From Duganella sp. 1224 (lineage in GTDB: Bacteria > Pseudomonadota > Gammaproteobacteria > Burkholderiales > Burkholderiaceae_D), in the NCBI RefSeq assembly GCF_013408245.1, contig NZ_JACBYS010000001.1:2623941-2687940 (forward strand): DNA of 64,000 bases, written 5' to 3'. The notes beneath the pieces are model-generated. The model was not told where the DNA came from, did no database searches, and saw only the letters and a list, made by a program, of their open reading frames with translations. Each line of letters begins with the position of its first letter. Positions within the stretch are counted from its first letter, which is position 1. Of the stretch, positions 1-10,929 are shown in pieces. The position numbers and the translations under genes were made by a program.

Positions 1-495
1 CTGGCGGGTGCGCTCGGCGTGCTGCTCCTCCATCTCGCGCTCCACCGCGTGTTCCAGGCGCATGCGGATGCGGTCGAACACCATGCCGGCCGGTTCGGAC
101 ACTTGCATATCCGTCAACGCGTGCAGGAAGGGCTCGGCGTCCATCTCGCAATCGTCGCAGGCGTCGGCCAACTCCTGGACGAAGTCGCGGACGTGGCCGT
201 GCAACTCGTCCGCCACTGCCGCGCCGGCCCGTTCGCGCAACAGCGCGGCGCGGATATCGGCATCCATCTTGCGCCACTTGGACGACTTGGCCAGTACGCC
301 CTGGGTCGGCACCAGGTCGTACTCGACCCGCCGGCCGCCGTACTCGACCACGCCGCGCATGCGCAGAAACACCCTGCCCTCGGCCTTGACCAGGGCGACG
401 CCATGGTCGCTCAGGCCCAGTTGGCGCATCAGATCATCGTCCTCCGCCGGATCGCCGTCGGTGGCAAGAACGAGGGAAGCGGGGGAATGGGTCAT
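1..495 (-). CDS. Hypothetical protein, N-terminal 165 residues, runs off the left edge
   Basis: The minus-strand frame is open from an ATG at 495 to the window edge, so only the N-terminal part is visible. The protein is acidic and soluble, with no signal peptide or membrane segment. It contains a DDCEMD acidic patch around residues 125-130 and an Arg/Glu-rich helical stretch at the visible end that could form a coiled coil. I do not recognise a family. The reverse-strand bases at 526-531 read TATAAT, a fair -10 element about 30 nt upstream of the ATG. Antisense frames over the same bases are also open but lack protein-like composition. Function is unknown. Confidence 0.75.
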   Translation of the reverse strand, partial: MTHSPASLVLATDGDPAEDDDLMRQLGLSDHGVALVKAEGRVFLRMRGVVEYGGRRVEYDLVPTQGVLAKSSKWRKMDADIRAALLRERAGAAVADELHGHVRDFVQELADACDDCEMDAEPFLHALTDMQVSEPAGMVFDRIRMRLEHAVEREMEEQHAERTRQ

Positions 496-525
496 GGCGT
501 ATCAGGTGGGGTGAACTCGGCCCGG

Positions 526-531
526 ATTATA
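526..531 (-). promoter_or_regulatory. Possible -10 element (TATAAT) for the leftmost gene
   Basis: On the minus strand this hexamer is a perfect TATAAT about 30 nt upstream of the ATG at 495. No good -35 hexamer is visible at 16-18 nt spacing, so support is limited to the -10 match and its position. Confidence 0.3.
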
Positions 532-616
532 CCGTGCCGCCGGCCGCCGCATGGCGCGCGCGTCTGATTTCTGGCACCATCGCCCTTTTACGCCGCAGGC
601 CCGCCGGAAATCTCCC

Positions 617-1225
617 ATGCCCCAGACATTAAATACAGCCGTTCACCACGAACTGCTGATTAAAAAAAGCCGCTTTATCGCCTGCGTTCAGCCGATGACC
701 GATCGCGCCAGCGCGCAGAAAATCGTCGACGGATTATGGCAAGAGCATCCCGGCGCCGCCCACGTCTGCTGGGCATTATTAGCCGGCGGCCAATCAGCGG
801 CAGTGGACGACGGCGAACCCAGCGGCACAGCCGGCCGCCCGATGCTCGACGTATTACGCCATCAGGATCTGGAAGGCGTATTAGCCACCGTGGTGCGATA
901 TTTTGGCGGCGTTAAATTGGGCGCGGGCGGACTGGTGCGCGCTTATACCGACAGCGTGGCGCAAGCCTTATTAAAATCCGAGAAAATCCCGATTATCCGA
1001 CAGCGTTATCTGATCTGCAGCGCGCCTTATGCGATGGAAGGCCTGGTACGCCGGGAAATAGAAATGGCCGGCGCCAGCCTGAATAATGTCCAGCATGCAG
1101 ACGCGGTACAGTTCGAACTGAATCTCCCCGAGGCCGCCGCCGATGCGCTGATAACCCGTCTCAACGAAGCGGGCCATGGACGCATCCTCTGGATCGATCC
1201 TGACGACACGCCCTCCGCAAGCTGA
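617..1225 (+). CDS. yigZ: YigZ / IMPACT family protein
   Basis: The 202-residue product matches the IMPACT/YigZ family in length and motifs. An N-terminal KKSRFIACVQP segment near residue 15 and a central core with the DDGEPSGTAG and VRYFGGVKLGAGGLVRAY motifs are typical of the UPF0029 N-terminal domain. A small ferredoxin-like C-terminal domain follows. The family is conserved and predicted to act near ribosomes or proline peptidase, but its bacterial role is unsettled. I chose the ATG at 617 over the upstream 551 start because family members begin a few residues before the KKSRF motif. The gene uses at least eight TTA leucine codons, rare elsewhere in this window, a trait it shares with its convergent neighbour. 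Confidence 0.9.
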   Translation: MPQTLNTAVHHELLIKKSRFIACVQPMTDRASAQKIVDGLWQEHPGAAHVCWALLAGGQSAAVDDGEPSGTAGRPMLDVLRHQDLEGVLATVVRYFGGVKLGAGGLVRAYTDSVAQALLKSEKIPIIRQRYLICSAPYAMEGLVRREIEMAGASLNNVQHADAVQFELNLPEAAADALITRLNEAGHGRILWIDPDDTPSAS

Positions 1226-1242
1226 ATGTTGGTGCATTCGCG

Positions 1243-2403
1243 CTAATTTTTGGCATGACTGCCGAGCCAGGTCAGCTTATGCCACACGGTTTCAAGCGGT
1301 CCCTGCGGGTGCCTGGCCAGCCACCACACGCTGAACTGCCGCTGCGCCAGCGCCAGCGCGACGCCAATCGCCAGCGCAAAACTGGCGCCGGTGTACTGGT
1401 ACAAGCCCAGTCCAAAACCATAATAAATCGACGTCCCGATAATCGACTGCATGACATAGCTGGTTAAACTCATACGTCCCAGCGGCGAAAAGAAACCCAG
1501 CCAGTCCCGCGAATAAAACAGCAGCACAAATACCGACACCAGCACCACCATCAACGCCAGATTCGACCATGACGTCATCATCACCAGCAGCGGCCGACGC
1601 ACTGCTTCGCCCACGCCCATTAATTCCGGCCAGGTTTTGAGCACATAAAACGGAATAAATGCCAGCGCCGCGACAATCACAGCGCGGCGCCAGAATAATG
1701 GCTGCCGGAATAATCCCATCCGGCCAGCCAGCAGACCCAGCATAAATAAAGCGGGAATCTGGAATAGACGGCCATTTTCCCAGCTCCAGCGAATCACGCC
1801 GATTTTGCCATTGGTGAGATTACCTGCCCACACATCCAATGCCGAGCCATGCGCAAAATAACCATTGGCGCGGCCAAAATAAGCCCACGACGCCGGATCG
1901 GGCAATTTCTCATTCGGATTTGGCAATGCCTGAAACACCTCCCACCAGGCATACGGCTGCAACAATAACAGCACGGCGATTATGCCGACCCAGCGGTTAG
2001 ACAATCGCGCCACCGGAATCAGCGCAAATCCCAGCACAGCATAAATACTCAGGATATCGCCGTGATAAAACATGGAATTGAGCACACCGAACGCCAGCAG
2101 CAGCATCAGCCGCCAGGCGAACCGGGCGCGAAAATCCTCGCCGCGCACCTCCCGGTTGCGGTACTGGATATAAAAAGTGACACCAAACAGCAAAGCAAAG
2201 ATGGCGTAAGACTTACCGCCAAACAAGAAAAACAGGCCATCCCAGATCACCTTATCGACGGCCTGCAACCAGGCCGGCAAGCCGGCCGGCGAAAAATAAA
2301 AGTCGAAATGCTCGATGTTATGCAGCAGCATGATCGACACTATCGCAAAGCCGCGCAACGCGTCGATCACCTCCAGCCGGGAGCTTGTTGTCGTTATAGT
2401 CAT
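1243..2403 (-). CDS. YeiB-like DUF418 integral membrane protein
   Basis: The 386-residue protein begins with the family signature RLEVIDALRGFAIVSIMLLHNI, then shows about eight to ten hydrophobic segments and a C-terminal DUF418 region containing the PLGRMSLTSYVMQS motif near residue 300. YeiB-type proteins resemble acyltransferase-3 membrane proteins and are predicted to act on cell-surface substrates or be transporters. No substrate is established. The ATG at 2403 places the family signature within ten residues of the N-terminus; the frame is open further upstream but into an inverted repeat. Codon use is AT-leaning with several TTA codons, as in the converging yigZ-like gene, which suggests the pair shares a history different from its neighbours. 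Confidence 0.88.
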   Translation of the reverse strand: MTITTTSSRLEVIDALRGFAIVSIMLLHNIEHFDFYFSPAGLPAWLQAVDKVIWDGLFFLFGGKSYAIFALLFGVTFYIQYRNREVRGEDFRARFAWRLMLLLAFGVLNSMFYHGDILSIYAVLGFALIPVARLSNRWVGIIAVLLLLQPYAWWEVFQALPNPNEKLPDPASWAYFGRANGYFAHGSALDVWAGNLTNGKIGVIRWSWENGRLFQIPALFMLGLLAGRMGLFRQPLFWRRAVIVAALAFIPFYVLKTWPELMGVGEAVRRPLLVMMTSWSNLALMVVLVSVFVLLFYSRDWLGFFSPLGRMSLTSYVMQSIIGTSIYYGFGLGLYQYTGASFALAIGVALALAQRQFSVWWLARHPQGPLETVWHKLTWLGSHAKN

Positions 2404-2448
2404 GGGTCTCCACCAAGTGAACAAAATGCCAAGCTTGCCCGAAACAAA

Positions 2449-2540
2449 CTCCGGGGTCAGGTCCTCCATTTATACACGAGCCCAACCGTAGCCTTCGCTA
2501 CGGTTGGGCTCGTGTATAAATGGAGGACCTGACCCCGGAG
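2449..2540. repeat. Perfect 44-bp inverted repeat with 4-nt loop (REP-like element)
   Basis: The two arms are exact reverse complements of 44 bases each around a CTTC loop. The outer end reads CTCCGGGGTCAGG, and the GGGGTCAG core recurs in four other palindromes of this window (16022, 32531, 56883, 60022). The element lies between the start of the YeiB-like gene and the end of a chemoreceptor gene. Such long perfect arms suggest recent insertion or active maintenance. RAYT-mobilised REP elements are the closest known type, but no RAYT gene is in the window. Confidence 0.9.
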
Positions 2541-2545
2541 GTGGG

Positions 2546-4090
2546 TTATTGGGCGAGGCGGAATACTTTGACGGCGTCGGCCAGGCGGTCGGCCTGGTCC
2601 TGCAAGGCGGCTGCTGCAGCAGCCGCCTGTTCGACCAGCGCGGCGTTCTGCTGGGTGGCGCTGTCGATGGTGCCGATGGCCTGGTTGACTTGTTCGATGC
2701 CCATTTCCTGCTCGCGGCTGGCGGTGGCGATGTCGCCCACGATCGCCGTCACCCGCTGGATGCTGCTGACGATGTCTTCCATCGTGCCGCCCGCCCGCCC
2801 CACCAGCGCGCTGCCCTCGCCTACCTGCGCGGCCGAGGCTTCGATCAGTTGCCGCACTTCCTTGGCGGCCGCGTCCGACCGCTGCGCCAGGCCGCGCACC
2901 TCCGAGGCCACCACGGCAAAGCCGCGCCCCTGCTCGCCGGCCCGCGCCGCTTCCACCGCCGCGTTCAACGCCAGGATGTTGGTCTGGAAGGCGATGCCTT
3001 CAATTACCGCGATGATGTCGACAATCTTTTGCGACGAGGCGCTGATGCTGCCCATCGTCGATACCACCTGCGCCATCACCGCGCCGCCGCGCGTGGCGAC
3101 GTCTGCGGCCGATGAGGCCAGCCGGTTGGCTTCGCCGGCGTTGCTGGAATTCTGCCGCACCGCCGACGTCATCTCTTCCATCGACGACGCCGTCTCTTGC
3201 AGCGAACTGGCCTGCGATTCGGTGCGCGCCGACAGGTCCATATTGCCGGCCGCGATTTCGCCGGCGGCCAGCGCGATCGCGTCGGTACCGCCGCGCACCT
3301 GGCTGACAATGCCGTGCAGGCTGCCGTTCATCTCGTGCAGCGCGCGCTTGAGCTGGCCGGTTTCGCTGACGTCGAGGTCGGACACCTCCAGCCGTGACGA
3401 CAAATCGCCCTGGGCCACGCGCGCGGCAAACTCCACTGCCTCGCCCAGCGGCCCCAGTATGGCGCGCGACATCATCTGCCCCACCACCAGCGACACCACC
3501 ACCGCCAGCACGCCAAAGCCGAGTATGTGGATGCGCGAGCGCACCACCGCTTCGTCGCCCACCGCCTTGGTGGCGTCGGAATTCTTTTCGATCAGGTCGC
3601 TCAGCGCGGCCATGCTTTTTTCCAGCACGTGAAAGCTGTCCATGAAGGCCGGGAATTTGGCCTGCGCGGCCGGCGGATTGGTCAGCGACAGCTCGACCAT
3701 CTCTTCGGCGCTTTTCAGGTAGCGCTCGACATCGGGACGCACCTGTTCCATCGCGCGGCGCACTTCATCGTCGGTGCTGGCGGCGTCCATCTCCTTGATC
3801 AGCTTGCGGAACAGCGCGACGTGCTCGGCCGTGTCCTGGCGGACTTCCTTGATGTCGGCCGGGTTGTTCTTTTCCGCCGCCAGCCGGGCGGCCAGCACGT
3901 CGGCGCGCAGCGCGTCGTGCGCCTGGTCGGCCTGCAACTGGTCCTTCATGGCGGCGCTGTTGGCGCTGATGCCGTCCATCGATTGGTCCAGCACGTGCAC
4001 CGCGTAATAGCCCACCAGCCCAACCACACTGACGAACACCAGTGTCGCCAGATTCATCAACAACAAGCGCTGCTTGATCGTCAGTCGCAT
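2546..4090 (-). CDS. Methyl-accepting chemotaxis protein
   Basis: This 514-residue chemoreceptor has the classic layout: a first membrane segment at about residues 8-30, a periplasmic four-helix bundle to about 190, a second membrane segment around 190-212, a HAMP domain, and a cytoplasmic signalling coiled coil. The hairpin tip contains the conserved [20 protein letters not shown] motif. Paired Gln/Glu-rich methylation helices flank it. There is no C-terminal CheR-binding pentapeptide; the protein ends in VFRLAQ. A good AGGAG ribosome site precedes the ATG at 4090. The gene starts only 12 nt after a putative outer-membrane protein gene, so the two are probably co-transcribed. The ligand is unknown. 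Confidence 0.95.
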   Translation of the reverse strand: MRLTIKQRLLLMNLATLVFVSVVGLVGYYAVHVLDQSMDGISANSAAMKDQLQADQAHDALRADVLAARLAAEKNNPADIKEVRQDTAEHVALFRKLIKEMDAASTDDEVRRAMEQVRPDVERYLKSAEEMVELSLTNPPAAQAKFPAFMDSFHVLEKSMAALSDLIEKNSDATKAVGDEAVVRSRIHILGFGVLAVVVSLVVGQMMSRAILGPLGEAVEFAARVAQGDLSSRLEVSDLDVSETGQLKRALHEMNGSLHGIVSQVRGGTDAIALAAGEIAAGNMDLSARTESQASSLQETASSMEEMTSAVRQNSSNAGEANRLASSAADVATRGGAVMAQVVSTMGSISASSQKIVDIIAVIEGIAFQTNILALNAAVEAARAGEQGRGFAVVASEVRGLAQRSDAAAKEVRQLIEASAAQVGEGSALVGRAGGTMEDIVSSIQRVTAIVGDIATASREQEMGIEQVNQAIGTIDSATQQNAALVEQAAAAAAALQDQADRLADAVKVFRLAQ

Positions 4091-4102
4091 GAGGTCTCCT
4101 GC

Positions 4103-4897
4103 TTAGAATTTGATGGATAGCCCGACCGTCCAGCTCCAATCCGGCGTGTTCTTGTTCAGGCCGCGGGACAGCGCGGTATCGACCTGCACCGTGTCGGTCA
4201 GCAGGTAGGCGGCGCCGATGTCGAAGGTGCTGACGTTGCCGCCGTAGCGGCCCTTGGCGATCTGCGGCGCCGAGTATTCGATGAAGCTGCGGAAACGCTC
4301 GTTCCATTCCCTGCCGAGCACGATGCCGAAGATGCCGCTGGTGTAGCGCGCGCCGCTGTCATCGTGCTGCCAGGCGATGCCGGGCATGACGCCAAGGCTG
4401 AAGTCGTCGGGCAGCTCCCATTCGGCCGCCAGGCGCAGCGAGCCGCCCTTGCCGGGAGCGCGGAAGGCACTGGAGCCGCTGTCGAGGTCGATGTGAGCCA
4501 GCAGGCCCATCGACGGCCGCGCGCCCTGGGCGTCGGCCACGTGCCATTTGAGGCCGAGGGAGACGTCGGCGTAGCCGTTGTCGGTGGTGTGGGTGCCGGT
4601 GTTGAGGTCGTCAGTGACGAGGCGCATGCGGCCGTCGGTTTCAAGGCGGGCCTCGATGGTGTCGCCAAGGCCGAAGCGCAGCAGCGTGGGGGTGGAATAC
4701 GTCCGCTCCTTGATGCCGTTGGCCTTGTTACGTTCCAGCGCGACGCTGGTTTCAATCTGAAAGCGTCCGGCACCGACGACGTTGCTGGATTCGACAAAAT
4801 CCGGGCGATCGGTAACGATCTGGTCCTTTTCATCGGCCAGCGCCGACACGGGCAAGGGCAAGGCCAGCAGCAGCGCAGCAATCCTCTTGAGACGCAT
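4103..4897 (-). CDS. Putative outer-membrane transporter (phenol-degradation MetA-like family)
   Basis: The 264-residue protein has a signal peptide (MRLKRIAALLLALPLPVSALA, residues 1-20 plus one) and then alternating amphipathic strands ending in a C-terminal phenylalanine (LSIKF), as expected of an outer-membrane beta-barrel. The N-terminal ITDRP-type motif (VTDRPDFVESS) and overall pattern match the PF13557 group of putative outer-membrane transporters. The ATG at 4897 follows a strong GGAGGAG ribosome site, which rules out the longer start at 4921. It is the first gene of a two-gene unit with a chemoreceptor. The cargo cannot be read from the sequence. Confidence 0.8.
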   Translation of the reverse strand: MRLKRIAALLLALPLPVSALADEKDQIVTDRPDFVESSNVVGAGRFQIETSVALERNKANGIKERTYSTPTLLRFGLGDTIEARLETDGRMRLVTDDLNTGTHTTDNGYADVSLGLKWHVADAQGARPSMGLLAHIDLDSGSSAFRAPGKGGSLRLAAEWELPDDFSLGVMPGIAWQHDDSGARYTSGIFGIVLGREWNERFRSFIEYSAPQIAKGRYGGNVSTFDIGAAYLLTDTVQVDTALSRGLNKNTPDWSWTVGLSIKF

Positions 4898-5003
4898 GAC
4901 TCCTCCACAAGCGAAGCACATGCGTCACCCTAACACATTGGCCTGGATCACTTGTTGGTAATTTCCCACAGGCCATTACCGCGTCGGCGCCAGCGCGAAT
5001 GGG

Positions 5004-5019
5004 TGTCCGTTTCCGGACG
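5004..5019. promoter_or_regulatory. Palindrome TGTCCG-N4-CGGACG, candidate upstream activator site
   Basis: The site reads TGTCCGTTTCCGGACG, one base short of a perfect 16-bp palindrome. It lies about 110 bp upstream of the -24 element of the ABC efflux operon, a usual distance for the binding site of a sigma-54 activator. The operon encodes such an activator. A perfect version of the same motif occurs at 22282. The assignment to this regulator is inference. Confidence 0.5.
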
Positions 5020-5114
5020 GGTGTGGGCGAAGACGGGCAAGAATGGCGCGGCGCGCGCTGGCGCGATCAGCCCAGGGCCTTGATTTGACTGGGTTTGTCC
5101 TGTTAGCCAAGGTG

Positions 5115-5130
5115 TGGCACGGGGATTGCA
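5115..5130 (+). promoter_or_regulatory. Sigma-54 (-24/-12) promoter of the ABC efflux operon
   Basis: The bases TGGCACGGGGATTGCA match the sigma-54 consensus TGGCACR-N4-TTGCA at every defined position, with ten bases between the invariant GG and GC. It faces the efflux operon whose fifth gene is a sigma-54-dependent response regulator. The predicted start point (about 5141) is only two bases before the ATG at 5143, so the first gene would be read from a nearly leaderless transcript, or the true start point differs. Confidence 0.75.
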
Positions 5131-5142
5131 ATAAGGACAGGC

Positions 5143-6390
5143 ATGGATACCCTCATCGCCCCCGACATCATCGCCCGCCGCCAGCGCAAGACCGTGCTGG
5201 CGGTCGCCGTCCTGCTGGCCACGCTCAGCCTCGGTGCCTGGGCCATCAACCGCGCCGTCAGTCCCAGCGTGGATGCTGGCGAGGTCAGCATCGCCACCGT
5301 GCGCAGCGGCAGCATCGCCAACACCATCAACGCCGCCGGCATCGTCATCCCGGTGCACGAGGAGCTGGTGTCGAGCCCGATCCAGACGCGCGTGGCCAAG
5401 GTCCACGCCAAGCTGGGCCAGCAGGTACAGGCGGGCGAACTGCTGCTGGAACTGGACAACCGCACCGTCGTGCTGGCCATCGACGCGCTCAAGGAACAAC
5501 TGGCCCAGCAGGAAAACCGCATCCTCGCCCTGACGCTGGAGATGGACCAGAAGCGCAAGCAACTGAGCAGCGCCATCGAACTGCTGGAACTCGATCTGGA
5601 AGCCAGCCGCGTACGCCTGGCCCGCAACCAGACGCTGCGCAAGGCCGGCGGCGTCTCCGCCGAAGACCTGCTGACGGCCGAACTCAACGTCAAGCGCAAC
5701 GAGATCCAGCTGCGCCAGAACCGCGAGCAGATCGAGGACAGCAAGCGCACCACCAGCACCAGCATCGAAGGCGCGCGGCTGCAAAAAAGCATCCTGCAAA
5801 AGCAGTTGCAGGAGCAGCAGCAACTGCTGGCGCAGACGCAGGTGCGCGCGCCCTTCGCCGGCATGCTGACCTGGCTGCTGGCCGACGAGGGCGCCAGCGT
5901 GGCCACCGGCCAGCTGGTGGCCAAGGTGTCCGAGCTCAACAACTACAAGGTCGAGGCCTCGTTGTCCGACTTCCACGCGCGCGCGCTCGGCGCCGGCCAG
6001 CAGGTGCTGGTTGAGCAGGGCAACGTCAAGCTCAAGGGCGTGGTGCAGACGGTGCTGCCGGAAATCCAGAACGGCACCGTCAAGCTGCTGGTCACCTTGG
6101 CCGAGCCGCACCACGCGATGCTGCGCAACAAGCTGCGCGTCGAGGTCAACATCCTCACCGAGCAGAAGCAGAACACGCTGCTGGCCGACAACGGCCCCGC
6201 TTTCAACGGCCGCGGCTTGCAGGACATCTTCGTGGTGCGCGACGGCGTCGCCCGCAAGACCACGCTCAACATCGGCGCCAGCGATGGCAAGTCCGTGGAA
6301 ATCCTGTCCGGCGCCCGCGCCGGCGACCGACTCATCATTTCAGATACCAGCCGCTACAAGGACCGCGACAGCGTCCGCGTGGCCCAATAA
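5143..6390 (+). CDS. HlyD-family periplasmic adaptor of an ABC efflux system
   Basis: The 415-residue adaptor has one N-terminal membrane anchor (about residues 18-36), a biotinyl-lipoyl half-motif (VHAKLGQQVQAGELLLEL, about 85-102), a long alpha-helical hairpin rich in Gln and Glu (about 105-230), the second lipoyl half (VRAPFAGMLTWLLADEGASV) and a beta-barrel domain. It would link the inner-membrane transporter to an outer-membrane channel, which is not encoded here. It leads a six-gene operon under a predicted sigma-54 promoter. The ATG is preceded by AAGGAC, but that site lies upstream of the predicted transcription start. Confidence 0.92.
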   Translation: MDTLIAPDIIARRQRKTVLAVAVLLATLSLGAWAINRAVSPSVDAGEVSIATVRSGSIANTINAAGIVIPVHEELVSSPIQTRVAKVHAKLGQQVQAGELLLELDNRTVVLAIDALKEQLAQQENRILALTLEMDQKRKQLSSAIELLELDLEASRVRLARNQTLRKAGGVSAEDLLTAELNVKRNEIQLRQNREQIEDSKRTTSTSIEGARLQKSILQKQLQEQQQLLAQTQVRAPFAGMLTWLLADEGASVATGQLVAKVSELNNYKVEASLSDFHARALGAGQQVLVEQGNVKLKGVVQTVLPEIQNGTVKLLVTLAEPHHAMLRNKLRVEVNILTEQKQNTLLADNGPAFNGRGLQDIFVVRDGVARKTTLNIGASDGKSVEILSGARAGDRLIISDTSRYKDRDSVRVAQ

Positions 6391-6403
6391 CAGAGGGGAA
6401 AAC

Positions 6404-7066
<663 letters not shown>

Positions 7067-7075
7067 GGGGCCGCC

Positions 7076-8314
7076 ATGCTGAGAAATTACCTGCTGACCG
7101 CCTGGAAGGTCTTCATGCGCCGCAAGCTGTTCACCGCCATCAACCTGCTGTGCATCGTGCTGACGCTGACCGTGCTGCTGGTGGCCATCGCGCTGCTGCA
7201 GAACGCCTTCCACCCCACCGGCGTAGAGGGCAAGAGCGAGCGCTTCGTGCAGATCCTGATGACGCAGGCGACCCACACCGACAGGCACAGCCGCCGCACC
7301 AGCCCGCTGGGCTACAAGATCATCGACCAATACCTGAAGCCGCTGCCGGGCGTGGAGGCGGTGTCGGCCAGCGCGCTGGCCGAATCGACCTCGATCTACC
7401 AGGACGGCCGCATCACCAACGTCGACGTCCGCTACACCGACGCGGAATACTGGCAGATCCTCGATTTCAAGCTGCTGTCCGGCCGCCTGTACAACGATGA
7501 CGACGTGGCCCAGGGCCGCTACGTGGCCGTGCTCAACCAGTCCACCGCGCGCAAGCTGTTCCCCGGCCTGCCCTACCTCGGGCAGAAATTCAACGTCGGC
7601 ACGCAGCAGATGACGGTCATCGGCGTGGTCGAGGACGCGTTGCAGCTGAACGCCTACGCCGACATCTGGGTGCCGCTCACGGCGCAGCCGTCCAGCGACT
7701 ACCGCACCAAGCAGTGGGGCACGTTCACCGCCATGTTGCTGGCGCACAGCGCCGACGACGTGCCGCGCGTCAAACGCGCCATCATCGACGCCGCCAGGAC
7801 CGTCAAGCTGGACGACCCCAAGCAGTTCGACACCATGCAGTTCTGGGGCGACTCGAAACTGGAAGTGTTCTCGCGCACGCTGCTGAGCAGCGAGGCCGAG
7901 GATGCCGGCGCGCCCAAGCTGCTGGCCACCATCGTCGGCCTGATGTTGCTGTTCATGGCGCTGCCGGCGCTGAACCTGGTCAACCTCAACGTCGGCCGCA
8001 TCATGGAGCGCAGCGGCGAGATCGGCGTGCGGCGCGCGTTTGGCGCCACCACGCGCCAGCTGGTGGCGCAACTGGTACTGGAAAACGTGCTGCTGTGCCT
8101 GGCCGGCGGCGTCTGCGGCCTGCTGTGCGCGGCCGGCGTCATCCTGTGGCTGGAAAGCTCGGGCCTGATCCCCTACCTGCACATCGATATCAACCTGCCG
8201 GTGTTCGGCTACAGCCTGCTGGTCACGCTGGTGTTCGGCGTGCTGTCGGGCCTGATCCCGGCCCTCAAAATGTCGCGCCTGGACCCGGTGCGGGCGCTGA
8301 AAGGAACTGCATAA
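7076..8314 (+). CDS. ABC transporter permease, MacB/FtsX type (first subunit)
   Basis: The 412-residue protein has an N-terminal membrane helix (about 18-42), a large periplasmic MacB-PCD-type domain, and three C-terminal helices of the FtsX fold. The conserved [20 protein letters not shown] coupling segment around residues 308-327 contacts the ATPase. It is followed by a second, non-identical permease, so the transporter is probably a heterodimer. Its stop codon overlaps the next start by one base (TAATG), indicating translational coupling. Confidence 0.93.
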   Translation: MLRNYLLTAWKVFMRRKLFTAINLLCIVLTLTVLLVAIALLQNAFHPTGVEGKSERFVQILMTQATHTDRHSRRTSPLGYKIIDQYLKPLPGVEAVSASALAESTSIYQDGRITNVDVRYTDAEYWQILDFKLLSGRLYNDDDVAQGRYVAVLNQSTARKLFPGLPYLGQKFNVGTQQMTVIGVVEDALQLNAYADIWVPLTAQPSSDYRTKQWGTFTAMLLAHSADDVPRVKRAIIDAARTVKLDDPKQFDTMQFWGDSKLEVFSRTLLSSEAEDAGAPKLLATIVGLMLLFMALPALNLVNLNVGRIMERSGEIGVRRAFGATTRQLVAQLVLENVLLCLAGGVCGLLCAAGVILWLESSGLIPYLHIDINLPVFGYSLLVTLVFGVLSGLIPALKMSRLDPVRALKGTA

Positions 8315-9510
8315 TGCTGCGTCATCTGCTCAAACTGATCTGGAAGCGCAAGGCGCGCAACCTGATGCTGACGCTGGAAATCCTGCTGGCCTTCCTGGTG
8401 CTGTTCGCGATTGCCGCCTTCGGCACCCGCAACTACGAGCTGTACCATTTGCCGACCGGCTTCGACTGGCACAACCAGTGGGCGGTGCGGCTGCGCGCCA
8501 CCGACCTGAAGAACGACGCCGTGCTGCTCGACCAGTTCAAGCGCGCGCTGCTGAGCATGCCGGAGGTGGAAAAAGTCGCCTTCACCTCGTTCGGCACTTA
8601 CGAAATGTCGCGCTGGACCAGCGATTACGCGCGCAGCGACGGCAGCCACCGCGTCAACGTCGACGGGCTGGCCGTCACCGACGACTTTTTCGAGGCGATG
8701 GACATGAAGCTGGTCGAGGGCCGCTGGTTCTCCGCCATCGACGACGGTGCCGACGCCGCGCCGGTGGTCATCAACCGCATCCTGGCGGACCAGCTGTTCC
8801 CCGGCCAGAAGGCGGCCGGCCAGGTGTTCGTCGAGTCCGATCCCAACAGCACCAGCGCGCCAGCGCGCTACCGCGTCACCGGCGTGGTGGACGCCTTCCG
8901 CTCGCAGGGCGAATACATGGATCCCCACCCGTTCATGCTGCCGCGCTTCATTCCCGGCGTCGGCAACGAGCCGGCCTCGGTCATCATGCTGAAGGTCAGG
9001 CCGGGCACGCCGCGCGCGTTCGAGAGCCGCCTCAGCGCCCGGCTGAAGCAGGTCCGCGGCGACTGGAACTATGTGATCACGCCGCAAACCGAGGCGCGCC
9101 GCTGGATGCTGCGCATGCAAATGCTGCCGCTGATGATCCTGTCGGTGATCGCCGCCTTCCTGCTGGTGATGGTGGCCTTTGGCCTGTTCGGCGTGCTGTG
9201 GCAGAACACCACCCAGCGCATTCCGGAAATTGGCCTGCGCCGCGCACTGGGCGCCAGCGCCAAGCACATCTACCAGCAGATCGTCGCCGAGCAACTGCTG
9301 TTGAGCACGGGCGCAATGCTGATCGCGCTGGTGCTGCTGGTGCAGTTGCCGCTGACCGGCGTCTTCGGCGACAGCCTGAACTGGAAGGTATTCGTGATCG
9401 CCGCCGCGCTATCGGCCAGTGTGATCTATCTGCTATCCTTGCTATGTTCGCTGTACCCCGGCTGGCGCGCCGCGCGCCTGAGTCCGACGCAAGCGCTGCA
9501 CTACGAATAA
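8314..9510 (+). CDS. ABC transporter permease, MacB/FtsX type (second subunit)
   Basis: This 398-residue subunit has the same design as its upstream partner: an N-terminal membrane helix (about 20-40), a periplasmic domain, and a C-terminal FtsX-type three-helix bundle with the coupling motif IPEIGLRRALGASAKHIY near residue 310. The start at 8314 uses the ATG that overlaps the preceding stop; a much longer open frame upstream is an out-of-frame shadow of the first permease. With the adaptor and ATPase it forms a tripartite exporter of the MacAB type. Peptides, lipids or antibiotics are possible cargo, and none is indicated by the sequence. Confidence 0.93.
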   Translation: MLRHLLKLIWKRKARNLMLTLEILLAFLVLFAIAAFGTRNYELYHLPTGFDWHNQWAVRLRATDLKNDAVLLDQFKRALLSMPEVEKVAFTSFGTYEMSRWTSDYARSDGSHRVNVDGLAVTDDFFEAMDMKLVEGRWFSAIDDGADAAPVVINRILADQLFPGQKAAGQVFVESDPNSTSAPARYRVTGVVDAFRSQGEYMDPHPFMLPRFIPGVGNEPASVIMLKVRPGTPRAFESRLSARLKQVRGDWNYVITPQTEARRWMLRMQMLPLMILSVIAAFLLVMVAFGLFGVLWQNTTQRIPEIGLRRALGASAKHIYQQIVAEQLLLSTGAMLIALVLLVQLPLTGVFGDSLNWKVFVIAAALSASVIYLLSLLCSLYPGWRAARLSPTQALHYE

Positions 9511-9513
9511 ATA

Positions 9514-10925
<1,412 letters not shown>

Positions 10926-10929
<4 letters not shown>

